Assembly (NCBI GenBank): GCA_051453625.1
Contig: JBOZIK010000001.1
Span: forward strand, 115,741,307 to 115,769,667
Source of the DNA: Welwitschia mirabilis
Lineage: Eukaryota > Gnetophyta > Gnetopsida > Welwitschiales
Length of the DNA: 28,361 nucleotides
Direction: 5' to 3'
Shown: in pieces, positions 1 through 10,256 of the stretch
How positions within the stretch are numbered: position 1 is the stretch's first letter
How the letters are laid out: each line of letters opens with the position of its first letter
Notes under the pieces: generated by a model
The model's input: the letters and a program-made list of their open reading frames with translations, nothing else
What the model was told of the DNA's origin: nothing
The model's database searches: none
Made by a program: the position numbers and the translations under genes

Positions 1-104
1 ATCACACTGAGCATTTAGCATTGTAACATTTTCTTCCAATACAATTAAGTATCTTTTTTAATGAAAAAATCCATTTTGCATTACTAGTGGGTGATTATAA
101 ACCC

Positions 105-360
105 TCTTGGATATTGTTCTAGTTAACCTCTACCCTACAAATTCCTCATTCCCATAATTAAGTAATGTTTAAAATTAACTCCTGATTCCCCTCTTCTACT
201 ATCCTATCCTATCTATTTTTCTTATACTTTGAGGGGTATTTAAACCCTTATTTCTAATGAGAAAAATAAGCTATTTATAATGTAATATTTTTATGCTTTA
301 CAAAAGTATTCTTGACTCTCAATTTTGGGCCTTCTACATGAAATGAATCTTATAAAATCA
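105..360 (+). repeat. 5' LTR of the short element
   Basis: It aligns with 1854-2105 through shared blocks such as CCTCATTCCCATAATTAAGT and the later TTTATAATG...ATATTTTTATGCT. It ends in CA at 360, five bases before the primer site. The left edge (TCTTGGATATT) compared with the right copy (TATTGGATATT) suggests an original TG start changed in both copies; this is inference. Confidence 0.6.
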
Positions 361-365
361 ATAAA

Positions 366-376
366 TGGTATTAGAG
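366..376 (+). other. Primer binding site (tRNA-iMet type)
   Basis: TGGTATTAGAG differs by one C-to-T change from the TGGTATCAGAG complement of plant initiator tRNA-Met. It lies 5 bases past the end of the left LTR, where minus-strand cDNA synthesis would be primed. Confidence 0.6.
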
Positions 377-1603
377 AAAAACTTGAAAAGTTTTGGAATG
401 ATTGCAAAAATTTTGAGTATTCTTGAAAAAACTGCATTTTCCATTTCTTTTTTTTTTTAAAGGTGTAAAATATAGAGAAACAAAAGAAATTATATCATAG
501 GAGGACAATGTTCACAATAACAACATCATCATTAAGTTGTTTAGATTTTTAACCACTTGCATTTACATGGCATCGAAGTTGGAATTCTACAGATGGTGCA
601 CATGGGAACGCAATATTCATAAAGGGGCCTCCATGATGGTAAAAATGGAGAACCTTAAGTAGTTTATAATTGATATTTAAGGATCCTCCATTGTCAACGC
701 TAAAGAAGAAGAAGAAGAATAATATCATTGCACATTTGGCCCATGGAAAAAGGTCATGATAAGAATGCATGATAGCTCATTTGGATTCTATTTTTGAAAG
801 TGCACTATGTTGTAGAATGCTTGACATGGCTCACATAAGGCACCTGGAGCATTCTTAGCACTGTTTGACAGAGGTTTTTATTCATGAAGATTGATGAGGA
901 ACCAGAATAGTTAATCCATGGCAGACATAAAAGGCTTTATAGAGTAATCATAAGGTGGTTTTAACCACCACTGAATTATGTGAATGAGGAAGGTTACATC
1001 AGTTATGATGGAGAATCTGTAGTGCATTGGAAAACTAGAATGGCTGCCTATGNNNNNNNNNNNNNNNNNNNNNNNNNNNNNNNNNNNNNNNNNNNNNNNN
1101 NNNNNNNNNNNNNNNNNNNNNNNNNNNNNNNNNNNNNNNNNNNNNNNNNNNNNNNNNNNNNNNNNNNNNNNNNNNNNNNNNNNNNNNNNNNNNNNNNNNN
1201 NNNNNNNNNNNNNNNNNNNNNNNNNNNNNNNNNNNNNNNNNNNNNNNNNNNNNNNNNNNNNNNNNNNNNNNNNNNNNNNNNNNNNNNNNNNNNNNNNNNN
1301 NNNNNNNNNNNNNNNNNNNNNNNNNNNNNNNNNNNNNNNNNNNNNNNNNNNNNNNNNNNNNNNNNNNNNNNNNNNNNNNNNNNNNNNNNNNNAGTTGAGG
1401 GCTTGTCACAACCAATTATGTGTTATGCAATTTCATGTAAAAATGATACTATAAGAAGTGATATGGGACACTTATTATAATATTGTTTTTATATGAAAAT
1501 TTCTTAGTTTAGTTACCTTTTGGGGGTCTGTCCCATTTGAAGTTTTGAATGTGTATCATTTATGATTCTGGGTGTGTCCTATTTCTTTGCATTTATTCCT
1601 TGC
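377..1603 (+). other. Internal region of short element, no coding signal
   Basis: Mostly A+T-rich DNA with a 340-N gap at 1053-1392. Open frames near the gap are open only because N cannot encode a stop. A short minus-strand open frame at 549-770 shows no recognisable domain. I see no gag, protease, RT or integrase motif in either direction. Confidence 0.5.
1053..1392. other. Assembly gap, 340 N
   Basis: Unknown bases inside the short LTR element. The flanks are not duplicated. Confidence 0.95.
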
Positions 1604-1760
1604 TATGGTTAGTCCATACTATCATGGTTAGTGCATATTATCATGCTTAGTCCATATTATTGCAGTTAGTCCATAGTGTCATGATTACTCCACATGATTG
1701 TAGTTAGTCACTATTTCATGTTTAGTTCACTTTGTAATGATAAATCCATACTTGATGTGG
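1604..1760 (+). repeat. Degenerate ~20-bp minisatellite
   Basis: About eight imperfect copies of a unit resembling ATGGTTAGTCCATACTATC follow each other, with the TTAGTCCATA core recurring roughly every 20 bases and decaying toward the right. The array lies in the 3' part of the internal region, shortly before the polypurine tract of the short LTR element. Confidence 0.65.
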
Positions 1761-1841
1761 TAAATCCTATATGGATCACTATGATAAAGGCATGTTATAG
1801 TACTTTAAATGTGATGATAATCTAATTCTTAGATTTGTCAT

Positions 1842-1853
1842 CAAGTGGAGGTA
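1842..1853 (+). other. Polypurine tract before 3' LTR
   Basis: AAGTGGAGG directly precedes the right LTR copy. This is the expected place and composition for the plus-strand primer of an LTR retrotransposon, and it resembles the AAGTGGGAG tracts common in plant copia elements. Confidence 0.5.
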
Positions 1854-2105
1854 TATTGGATATTTTTCTGGTCAGCCTTTATCCTACAACTTCCTCATTC
1901 CCATAATTAAGTGATGTTTAAAATCACCTCTTGATTTCCCTCTTTTGCTACCCTATCTTATCTATTTTTTTGGCACTTCAAGGGTATTTAAAACTCTTCA
2001 TTCTAATGGAAAAAATTAGTTGTTTATAATGAAATATTTTTATGCTCCCTAAAAGTCTTCATAGCTCTCAAATTTGGGTCTTCTGTGTGAAATGGAAATA
2101 GGTCA
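1854..2105 (+). repeat. 3' LTR of the short element
   Basis: Direct repeat of 105-360, with scattered substitutions and small indels. It ends in CA at 2105, after which similarity to the left copy stops. Confidence 0.6.
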
Positions 2106-2549
2106 TTAGATTTGCATAGCTAGTGAGCATCCATAGCTCTAATGTACTTAATTAAACTCAATTATGTAATAAAATGTATTTTTGGAGAAGAGAGATCAGA
2201 TTTTTCTTTTTATTCTTCTTCTGATATTTGATTTTTATACACATAATAAGGTCCATTGACTGATTATTCTAGTTACAAAATATCTTATCCTCATGAAAGT
2301 GCCTTAAACATAAGAAATACAATATAAAGGTAGACTCCATATTTTTATCCATATTTTTCAAAATCAAAGATATTAAGTAAATATGACTGTAACAATTATA
2401 ACTTTTCTTTAAAAACCATATGTGTACTTAGTCATAATCATTACTTGAAATGATAGCAAGATCACTTATTATTGTTTTGTATTAAAGGCCATTAACTTAG
2501 ATTTGTAAGTCTCATGAATTCATATGTTGATAGAAGGGGTAGATGATAG
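2106..2549. other. Unassigned A+T-rich spacer
   Basis: No gene, RNA or repeat was recognised. It may be the 3' end or LTR of the minus-strand gypsy element whose integrase lies to the right, but no LTR edge could be identified. Confidence 0.4.
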
Positions 2550-3640
2550 TGTTTGAGGTGATGATCATTAACTTTTAATTCTTGGTAATTTTTAGTAATT
2601 TCAATGAAAGATACACTATTTAACAAAACCTATTTTATTGTGTATGAACTTTTCCACTTAAAAACTAGTTTTCCTAGGAATAAAAGTAATCATGAATTAT
2701 AAACTAAAACTAGTTCTTCTTCTTGAAATGTTTTTCTAAGGATGTTTTAATCATGTAACTTCTTCAATCTTTCCTTGTTATTTTCACATTTTCATAAGAA
2801 TTAATTTTGATATTGTCCAACACATTGAGTTGAATAACCCTTTAGTTTCTTACTAGATCAAGATCTAGATTCATATTTTTGGTTGTCTAAGATGTATTAT
2901 GTTGAAGTTTAATAGGTAGATAATGATCCTTTTCATAAACTAACTTAAACAGGAACATTTCTAATGGTGTCTTATAAGCTATTATATAAGCTCACAAACA
3001 TCATTAAGCTTATAAATCAACCCTTTTTAGTTAAATTTATCATTTTTTATAGAATGTTAACTTATCTACTAGTTTAGGGATGATAAAGAGTTGCAACTTT
3101 ATAAGTGACCCCATACCTGATAAGAAGATTGTTAAATATTCTATTGAAAAAGTCAGTATCACCATCACTAATTAAAAAGCTTGCAGATAACCAATTCCTA
3201 TTAAAATATTTTCCTAAAGAACTTCACTATAGTTTGGGCATCATTAGATCTCCAAACGCATGCTTCTATCCATTTACTGATATAAATAATACAAATAAGA
3301 ATATAGTGATGTTCATTTTAAGAGGGATATGAACCTTGAAAGTTAATGCCTCAAATATGAAAAAGTTTAACAAGAAGAATGGAATTTAATTTATAATATG
3401 TTTTTGTATAAGGCTGTTGAGTTTTGAGCAATTTTTCATGTTTTTTAATAAACATATAAATCCTTAGAAATGGATGACTAGTGAAAATTGGATTAAAGAA
3501 TTGTTATATCTATTTTGTTAGTAAAGTAATGGCCATTGCAATCCTTAGAATGATAATGCTTAAGAATGTCATGAATTTTGGATTCCCAATTAAGGAATAC
3601 ATTTATGAACCACTTAATCTAGGTAATACTTAAATAAGCG
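2550..3640 (-). pseudogene. Ty3/gypsy integrase remnant
   Basis: The reverse strand reads as a broken integrase with several frame changes and stops. From right to left come an HHCC-type zinc-binding start (HYHSKDCNGHY, ~3525-3570), the start of the catalytic core (INFQGSYPS followed by YISKWIEA, ~3265-3350), the second catalytic Asp in ISDGDTDF (~3150-3175), the GVTYKVATLYHP segment (~3080-3120), and a C-terminal part with VLVYNS and LFLGKLVFKWKSSYTI (~2640-2720). The first catalytic Asp reads Asn, and the Glu after the YHP motif is not preserved, so the protein would be inactive. The C-terminal motif style resembles the non-chromoviral Athila/Tat lineage. The upstream pol domains would lie right of 3640 but are cut off by LTR A at 3707. 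Confidence 0.75.
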
Positions 3641-3903
3641 AGGACTATCCTAAAGGAAACATTTAACTTAAATCAAGAATTTTGTTTCTTATTGTTAAAG
3701 GTCTAATATCACATCCATAATTTTAAGGTTCAAGTTTCTAAATAATTCTTAATGTTATAGAGCCTTAAGCTAGTTTAATTATTGCATGCATTTATTTTTT
3801 AATTTTCAACGGTGTAATTTTATCGTGAAAATTTTATGCTATAATTCCTCATATTTTGTAGTATTCATAATATTACCCTTGATGAAAATTATTAGTGATT
3901 TAA

Positions 3904-4400
3904 TTATGACTCTTTATAGGTTAAATTATTTTGACTATTATACTATTATCTATTTAGACTAAAAAACAATTTTTATATGGGTTTTGGAAATTACTTATTA
4001 AGTGACTCATTCTAATAATTGGATAATGAGCATTGTTATTTATCTAATATTAATGCACCCAGTGGTTTGACAAGAAAACAAATAAGGATTACAGAATTTC
4101 CNNNNNNNNNNNNNNNNNNNNNNNNNNNNNNNNNNNNNNNNNNNNNNNNNNNNNNNNNNNNNNNNNNNNNNNNNNNNNNNNNNNNNNNNNNNNNNNNNNN
4201 NTTATGATTCTTTATAGGTTAAATTATTTTGACTGTTACACTATTATCTATTTAAACTAAAAAATAATTTTTATATGGGTTTTGGAAATTACTTATTAAG
4301 TGACTCATTTTAATAATTAGATAAATAGCATTGTTATTTATCTAATATTAATGCACCCAGTGGTTTAGCAAGAAAACAAATAAGGATTACAGAATTTCCA
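3904..4400 (+). repeat. Duplicated flanks of a 100-N gap
   Basis: The ~195 bp before the gap (3904-4101) reappear after it (4202-4400) with a few differences. Only one copy is present at the matching place in LTR B (10547-10745), which argues that the extra copy is a contig-overlap artefact. Confidence 0.75.
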
Positions 4401-4513
4401 CCACTTCCACCACTTCCACACCCCCACCACTTCCACCACTTCCACACCTTCACAACTTCTGCAACCTCCACCATTTCCACCTCCACTACTCCCACCACAT
4501 TAGTTCCACCACT
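4397..4513 (+). repeat. CCA/TTC-rich tract in LTR A U3
   Basis: A run of CCACTTCCACCA-type triplets occupies ~115 bp, ending about 40 bp before the TATA box. LTR B has the start of the same tract at 10741-10770 before a small gap. A minus-strand 83-residue open frame here (Trp/Gly/Val-rich) is only the antisense of this tract. Confidence 0.7.
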
Positions 4514-4552
4514 CTCTTCCCATGGTGTCTTTTCACATCCTACACTTTCTCC

Positions 4553-4560
4553 TATAAATA
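4553..4560 (+). promoter_or_regulatory. TATA box of LTR A
   Basis: TATAAATA sits in CTCCTATAAATAGG, and the same core and surroundings are kept in LTR B at 10818. Transcription of the element would start about 25-30 bases downstream, near the conserved CACATCTT.AGAAAGTT segment. The start site is inferred from position only. Confidence 0.6.
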
Positions 4561-5640
4561 GGAATTTTCGCTTTCCATATTTCACATCTTAAGAAAGTTT
4601 CACTATTGAATCTTGTGATCTAATCTTAGAGGTTGGAAAAGCCTTAAAATCTTGGAGCCTTAGAATCTTTAAACTCTTTGAATCTTTGTTTTTATTAGGT
4701 ATAGTTTATGGATTAATCAAATTTCTTGTATGATTCATTCTTTTTCATTTACTTTCTTATAGGTTCTTAGTTTTCATATATTCTCTTACATGGTCCTTAC
4801 CTATAGCATTTCGAATGGTCTATACTTTTGAATGATTTCAATCTTTATTTAATGCTTGTAAGGTACTTTTTGTTTATATTTGGAAGCTTGGTCGTTTAGT
4901 TCCTATTACATACACCTCGTGTTAGTGCTTTCTTAGGAACCTTCCATTGCAACTTTCACCCATCTTATTTAAGTCTTGTGATGAGTTTTTATTGTGGATT
5001 TGAACTTGTTTGGATATCAACCTTGGCATGATGATTTTAAATAAGGAAATTAAAACTGACTAGGGTAATCAATTGTTTGAACTTTAGGGAGCGATACTCT
5101 CTGAAGGGAATCCCGAGGTTGTGGGACCGAACTTCTAGGATGAATAGGAAAAATGTGAAAAATTTAGCATTTGTCCCTCTTGGATTGTGTGCAACTGGAT
5201 TACTAAAATCTATTATGGAGTAACAGTAAAGGAAGATTAATTAAAAATAGAGCCTTGGTTATATATTAAGTATCCTTGCTAATCCTTTCTTACTCTTGGG
5301 AACTCTATTCTTAACCATACCTTACCATGGGCCATATTGGGAATTGTGATGATTTCATAATTCTCATACCATATTATATGTGTAGCTTTAAATACTAGCA
5401 TGGATTTTAGTTATTGAAAAAGAAGTGCTTGTTGCTGATGGATTAGAATACATTTGCTACTTATTTCATGCTTTATGTACTTATAGTTGTAACATGCGAA
5501 AGAATGCTATTATTGTAAATTTTCTATGAATGTTATGTAAACATTGTAATTATTCTATTATTTTATGAAGCTACTTAAAATTTAACTTATTCTTCATCAT
5601 GTTTTTATCATGTTGTAATTGCTTCCTTATAATCACATTT

Positions 5641-5651
5641 TGGTATTAGAT
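5641..5651 (+). other. First PBS-like motif after LTR A
   Basis: ACATTTTGGTATTAGATCG resembles an LTR end followed by a tRNA-iMet primer site. A similar junction recurs 130 bp downstream at 5771, so the element carries two candidate sites and the true LTR end is ambiguous. Confidence 0.45.
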
Positions 5652-5770
5652 CGAGATTTTATTTAAAACATGATAAACTTTTAATTTTATGCATAGTCAT
5701 GTGAGAAACATTCAAAAAATTGCATTAAGTAACATTCATAGTTTTGGGTTAAAATGAGGATGTTACATTT

Positions 5771-5791
5771 TGGTATTAAGAGTCCTAGGTT
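5771..5791 (+). other. Second PBS-like motif after LTR A
   Basis: TGGTATTAAGAGTCCTAGGT follows TGTTACATTT. It matches the tRNA-iMet type site (TGGTATCAGAGC) apart from one inserted base and C-to-T changes. It stops at the 67-N gap (5792-5858). Confidence 0.55.
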
Positions 5792-5858
5792 NNNNNNNNN
5801 NNNNNNNNNNNNNNNNNNNNNNNNNNNNNNNNNNNNNNNNNNNNNNNNNNNNNNNNNN

Positions 5859-7292
5859 TAACTAAGCATAATTACTACTCAGCCATTAATAAGAAGGTGA
5901 ATGATGTAAAAGATGTTGGATTACAAGGTGCTTAATGGAAAGCTATAGGAAAAAAAAAAAAAAAAGTGAGACCCATAGTTAAAAGTAATTAACCAAAATT
6001 ACAATGAGCTTAAAACAACAACAACAAAAGGATAGTGTAATAATTGTAATTCATCATGATTGTTAATGCTCAAGCTTCCCATATCTAACCCTGTGTAGCA
6101 CTCTCAAATTTCCTATTTCCTCATGATGTGAAATTAGGATCTATAAGGGTCTTTACATTGGATCTCATTAACCACATTGGACCTATGAGGATCATTGACT
6201 AGGATAATATTGTCTGCATGCACATGTTCTTGTCAACATTGCCAAACAACACAAGGATGTTGATGAGGTACTCATGCTATCCAATGAAAAAACTCCTCTT
6301 TCACTGCCCATGCAACCCATGTCCATAATACACATGGTCATATGTCATGTGCAGGAATGGCTAGAGGAGGAGTTGTTCAATATAACCTGAGGACCTACTT
6401 CTGGGCATGGCTGTGGTTGCAGGAATCTGGATGGACCATGATTGGGTTGTCAAGTTCATCTGTGTGGTGTTTGCACTATCTGACGTCGACCTATGTAAGT
6501 CCATTACATTGCAAACTCCATCACGGAATTAGGGAATGATGGTGGATGTTCTTTTAAGTAGAAGAAGGGCAAGCATCACAACGAGAGAGAAGACGAAATG
6601 AAGATGGAAAAGGCAGAAAAGGGTTTGACACCATGATTGTTTTATTCACTTAAATAACATGATCATAATCATCTTTTCTCTTTCATTTGTGAAAGTGAAG
6701 AGCCAGCTGGAATTCCTAATGAAATAGGCTTCTTGGTCAACACANNNNNNNNNNACACTGAGCTTTGTCCACATCATTTAGTAATGAGAGTGAAAGGGAG
6801 AAATCTTATGGCATGAGTTCAAATAAGACACAAACAATTAATAATACCCAACTTGAAAAACATGACCCCCATGCCTTAGATTGAAGGATTCTAGATACCA
6901 TTTCCATTAAATTTGAATTTTGAAGCCATTGGCTAAGTGAGCAATGTGTTCATCTCATATGCATCATCTACATTCCTCAGAACGAATGAGCATCCCAGGT
7001 TTTTTGATGATAATACTTTCTGGTCTCTCTCACATAAATAGAAGTCAGTTTCTAGGTCGGTTACAAATACTACCATTGAAATGTTTGGCACTAGTGGTTT
7101 AGTGACGTCTCTCTGGGAATAAAGTGTGAGACCTCAGAGTAAGAAATCAAATGTTTTGGTAAACATGCGGAGTGCCTTCTTACATGAAGAATGGGTATGG
7201 GATGTGGTTATTTAATTCATCACAATAAGTTTCTGGCGTCTGTAGTAGAATTATCTTCATAGATGAGATGAAGATGAATGTGACTTGGTGTA
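5859..7292. other. Internal segment, unassigned
   Basis: This lies between LTRs A and B. It has a run of about 16 A at ~5950, and from about 6060 onward the composition is less A+T-rich than the flanking retroelements. A 65-residue plus-strand open frame at 6342-6539 shows no family I recognise. A 10-N gap is at 6745-6754. No gag or pol signature was seen. It may be captured or ancestral host sequence rather than retroelement. Confidence 0.4.
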
Positions 7293-7487
7293 ATGGCTGT
7301 GGGTTCAATTCACATATCATTTTCGCTTCTGGAAGGCTACAGCAGAGGCTGCGAATCAAGTTTCTACTCAGTGGCTCTATTGCTGAGGTACAACAAGTAT
7401 TGCAGAATCAGACACAGCAGATGTCCGGAAGAGAAGCCATGCGGCGGCCTTGATGCGTGTCGCCAGGCGCATGATGCCTGCATCTAG
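7293..7487 (+). pseudogene. Secretory phospholipase A2-like fragment
   Basis: The frame ending at the TAG at 7485-7487 carries the core of a plant low-molecular-weight secretory phospholipase A2, an enzyme that hydrolyses the sn-2 acyl bond of phospholipids in a Ca2+-dependent way. Visible in order are GCESSF (residues 19-24), LLRYNKYC (30-37), CPEEKPC (44-50), LDAC (53-56) and the active-site pair HD (60-61) followed by AC. The pattern of Cys around the Ca2+ loop and catalytic His is diagnostic. It is damaged: two expected Cys read Tyr (16, 25), one of the CC pair reads Arg (57), and loop Gly positions read Asn34, Arg38, Arg43 and Glu46. Most of these are explained by G-to-A changes. No signal peptide exon and no downstream exon were found, and the frame stops soon after the HD motif, so this is a broken single-exon fragment. 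Confidence 0.65.
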
Positions 7488-8460
7488 AACACTGGTGAAG
7501 CTACATATCAGAGCCCAAACAGATCATCAAAATGCACCTCCACACCCACAATTCACTAAAAAACTCTCTGCATTTTGCTAAACGAAAGAGCGCCGTGGGT
7601 ATCACCCTGAGAACATGAAAGCCACCCTTGTGGACGACCTGCAAAACCAGTTTATGCGGACGATGCTCCCTCCATCATACATCCCTTGAAGCTAGTCAGA
7701 TGATGACCCCACATGGGTCTCATGTGAGTGTCCTTCTTTTGAAGCAAAGAATGCATTGAAAACGATGCACTGGGTCCCAAATGGAGTCAACTGGCCGCTT
7801 CTGCGTCTTTCTCTGGCTAAGCATATAAAAGCCATTCTTGCATGAAGGTAGGGCTCTGTTAAACCTAATGAGCCTTGATTTTTTTCAAAGGTTGCCACCA
7901 TTCAAGTCGACACCAATGGACGGCCTGTCATGAGGGTGAAACGTGACCCCAGATATAGTAACTCTTACGGCTGAGAAAAGATAACGCCACTGCTACTGTT
8001 AATAGACGCAATTATGATGGCGAAACACCATGCTACAGACGAATCAATCACTATTCCATAAGTAAGTATATAAAAAATCTCAAGGGGCTTCTGGTGAGAC
8101 TCATTTAATTTCAAAGAATGATAGACGTCTGTTAGACTTATCTTTGCACACACTACATTTGCCAAACATCTGTAAAACCTTATCTTCCCGTCTTATCTCT
8201 GTATTCACCAAAAACATCCACGTCTTCTTTACTGTCGTCCAACATTGCACTGCAACGATATCCACTAGCGTGCAGGTGGACTCTGAGTGAGGGCATTGCA
8301 AAAACACAGAAATGCCCCACCATGTATCATAGCTGTGCAAAAGCGCCTCATCCTCTGCTTGGCTGAGGTGCTTCCATCCTTTCACAGAAACGTCATTCAC
8401 GTGATCTTTCCTTTCTGCTTATGTTAGGCTTCCTTGTTTGCATGTGCTTCACGCGAAGAA
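7430..8460. other. CpG-rich island between LTRs A and B
   Basis: About 30 CpG dinucleotides by eye in roughly 1 kb, including GCGGCGGCC at 7440 and GAGCGCCG near 7590. Comparable 1-kb stretches elsewhere in the window hold only a few. It includes TATAAAAG at ~7826 and a CACGTG G-box at 8398-8403. The composition suggests host single-copy DNA that escaped long-term methylation-driven decay, or that arrived more recently than its surroundings. Several short open frames are present on both strands; none is recognised. Confidence 0.5.
8101..8400 (-). CDS. Unassigned 99-residue open frame
   Basis: An uninterrupted minus-strand frame with ATG at 8398-8400, lying wholly in the CpG-rich island. It encodes a mixed-composition peptide with several Trp and Cys (C-V-C near the end) and no membrane segment or motif that I recognise. 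Open frames of this length arise by chance more easily in less A+T-rich DNA, so it may be meaningless. It could also be a partial exon of the gene that left the island. Confidence 0.15.
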   Translation of the reverse strand: MNDVSVKGWKHLSQAEDEALLHSYDTWWGISVFLQCPHSESTCTLVDIVAVQCWTTVKKTWMFLVNTEIRREDKVLQMFGKCSVCKDKSNRRLSFFEIK

Positions 8461-9629
8461 TCATCTATCTTGAACAATTAGACTTCATAAATCATTTTTT
8501 GGAATCTTTTTGTAATATCTCCTTAGCAAGTTATTCAAATGTGATACTTATTAAGACACATATCCAATCTTGTATGAAACTTATTTCAACACATCCCAAT
8601 TATCTTTGAAGATGTAATTATCAAATGTGTCATGGACCTGTAATGTTAAGTTGTTTGGGAGACTTGCCTAAACTCTTCATGGAGCTTAAAAAAAATTAAA
8701 AAAAAAGTGGTTTAACATAATAATATGAATTATATTCTTGTAGCTAGTAATCATTCTGAGTTGTTTGACAAAACATTTTAGTTAAGGTCTTTAAAACATA
8801 TGGTTTTTATTTGTATTGCAACCCCCACATCAATAAACACAACTCTTAGCCCCAAATTTCCCTTGCTATGTGTATATATATATATATATTATAAAATAGA
8901 TAGATAATTATATATAGGTTGTATAACATTATAACATTTTATAACATCATGGATAAATATATTATGTATACTTGTAATATGAAATATATGTCACAAACTG
9001 TTGCTATTGCATAAGCTTCTACTATTGTTGTAGATTTATAACCTTACAAGCCTTTTTGTTTTGCTGTTGACCAAATCACCTCCAACCCCATGTTTGGATG
9101 GCATTCTGATAACCTCATATCTCTAAATACCAGGCCCTATGACTTCTTTTGACTGCTTACTATATTTCAACTTTGCATTTCCACCTTCTATTTTGTATAA
9201 TTANNNNNNNNNNNNNNNNNNNNNNNNNNNNNNNNNNNNNNNNNNNNNNNNNNNNNNNNNNNNNNNNNNNNNNNNNNNNNNNNNNNNNNNNNNNNNNNNN
9301 NNNGACGCTAGATTTTGCTTGCTCTCAATTAATGTTTAAGCTCTTGTATATCTACTTAGTCTATGCTTGCATAACATTGGCCTAACTCTAAGCTCTTATT
9401 TACACTCCACATGTTATGCATATATGTTAATGCTTTAATTGATATTCACTTATTTATTAATAACATGGCAGCCTCATCTATAGTTCTTCCATTTAATTCC
9501 TTGGGTTGAACATATAGCATTGGATATATTTCACACATTTTATGCTTAACTTGTTAGGCTTTAGAGCTTTGCATTACACGTATTAATTTTTGAAGTGAAA
9601 ATTCAACTAGATTATACAATTGAAAGTGT
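8461..9629. other. Unassigned A+T-rich segment
   Basis: No gene or repeat family was recognised. It contains a TA dinucleotide run near 8873-8890 and a 100-N gap at 9204-9303. This is the only exactly 100-N gap in the window whose flanks do not look duplicated. Confidence 0.4.
8873..8890. repeat. (TA)n microsatellite
   Basis: Nine TA units in a row, followed by more TA-rich sequence. Confidence 0.8.
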
Positions 9630-10256
9630 TGAAGAGATATTGGAAGAAAGGCACAACAAAGAATGTAGAGCAGAAGAAACTTGCATAACATCTTAAAAGG
9701 GTAAGTTTTATGATTTGAAGTGAGAGATTATTATGTTGCAAAATTCAATTTTACAATTTTGGATTTAATAGGCCAAGCTTATTTTGAATTTGGTTAAATC
9801 AAGGAGGTTGTTAAGATATTTTGACCTTCAACTATCTATAAGTATATTCAACTATGTTCTTAGAAATTCCTTGCAAAATCAATTATGTGTTCTTTATCCA
9901 ACCTCTCATGAAGATATGCTAATTCATAACGTTTTCCATAATCAAGTAAGCATTATGACCTTAGGAAATGGGAAAGATTAAAAGCTCATGTCCAGCAAAA
10001 GAGTTTTTGGTAAACTTTAAAGTTGATATTCATATATAATACAACTTTAAAGATCATATGCTATGAAGTCAAAGTAAAGGATAGAGGAAGAAGAGAGTTT
10101 TTAAAGGCTTGATTATTCCATACACAAGAGATGATTGGTGATATCATGATGATCAATATCTTTGATTAACAAGCATGTAGACAACATTCTAACTTATTCA
10201 ACAATTTATATGGTGTTGAAAGAAGATAAATTCAACCTTGCAAGTATAATGATTAA

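Larger units (their letters stand above)
105..2105 (+). mobile_element. Short non-autonomous LTR retrotransposon (~2 kb)
   Basis: Two directly repeated ~255-bp segments (105-360 and 1854-2105) bracket an internal region of about 1.5 kb. A tRNA-iMet-like primer site follows the left copy at 366, and a purine tract (AAGTGGAGG) sits just before the right copy. That is the architecture of an LTR retrotransposon on the plus strand. No gag or pol similarity is readable in the internal region, so it would depend on another element for its enzymes (TRIM/LARD-like). The LTRs differ at many positions, so the copy is old. No target duplication was found. The 340-N gap (1053-1392) could hide more internal sequence. 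Confidence 0.6.
3707..5767 (+). repeat. LTR A (5'-type, PBS downstream)
   Basis: It is similar over most of its length to LTR B at 10363 (roughly 90% in the clearest stretches, by eye). It starts TATCACATCC where LTR B starts TGTCACGTCT, so its TG has probably become TA. It contains a CCA-rich U3 tract, a TATA box at 4553 and a probable R/U5, and ends near TGTTACA before a primer-site-like sequence. The 100-N gap at 4102-4201 is flanked by a ~190-bp duplication that is probably an assembly effect, so the true LTR may be nearer 1.75 kb. The end could also be near 5637, because a second PBS-like motif occurs at 5641. Confidence 0.7.

Noticed and set aside
980-1480. Open frames of 126-166 residues across the 340-N gap
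   Set aside because: Most of the residues are unknown bases; N runs cannot produce stops, so the frames are artefacts. The same applies to frames over the gaps at 14249, 20625, 23189 and 28002.
4334-4585. Minus-strand 83-residue Trp/Gly/Val-rich open frame
   Set aside because: It is the antisense of the CCA-rich tract in LTR A, with no independent evidence of coding.
7301-7317. tRNA T-arm-like GTGGGTTCAATTCACAT
   Set aside because: No acceptor stem, D-arm or anticodon arm can be placed around it; it lies at the start of the sPLA2-like frame.
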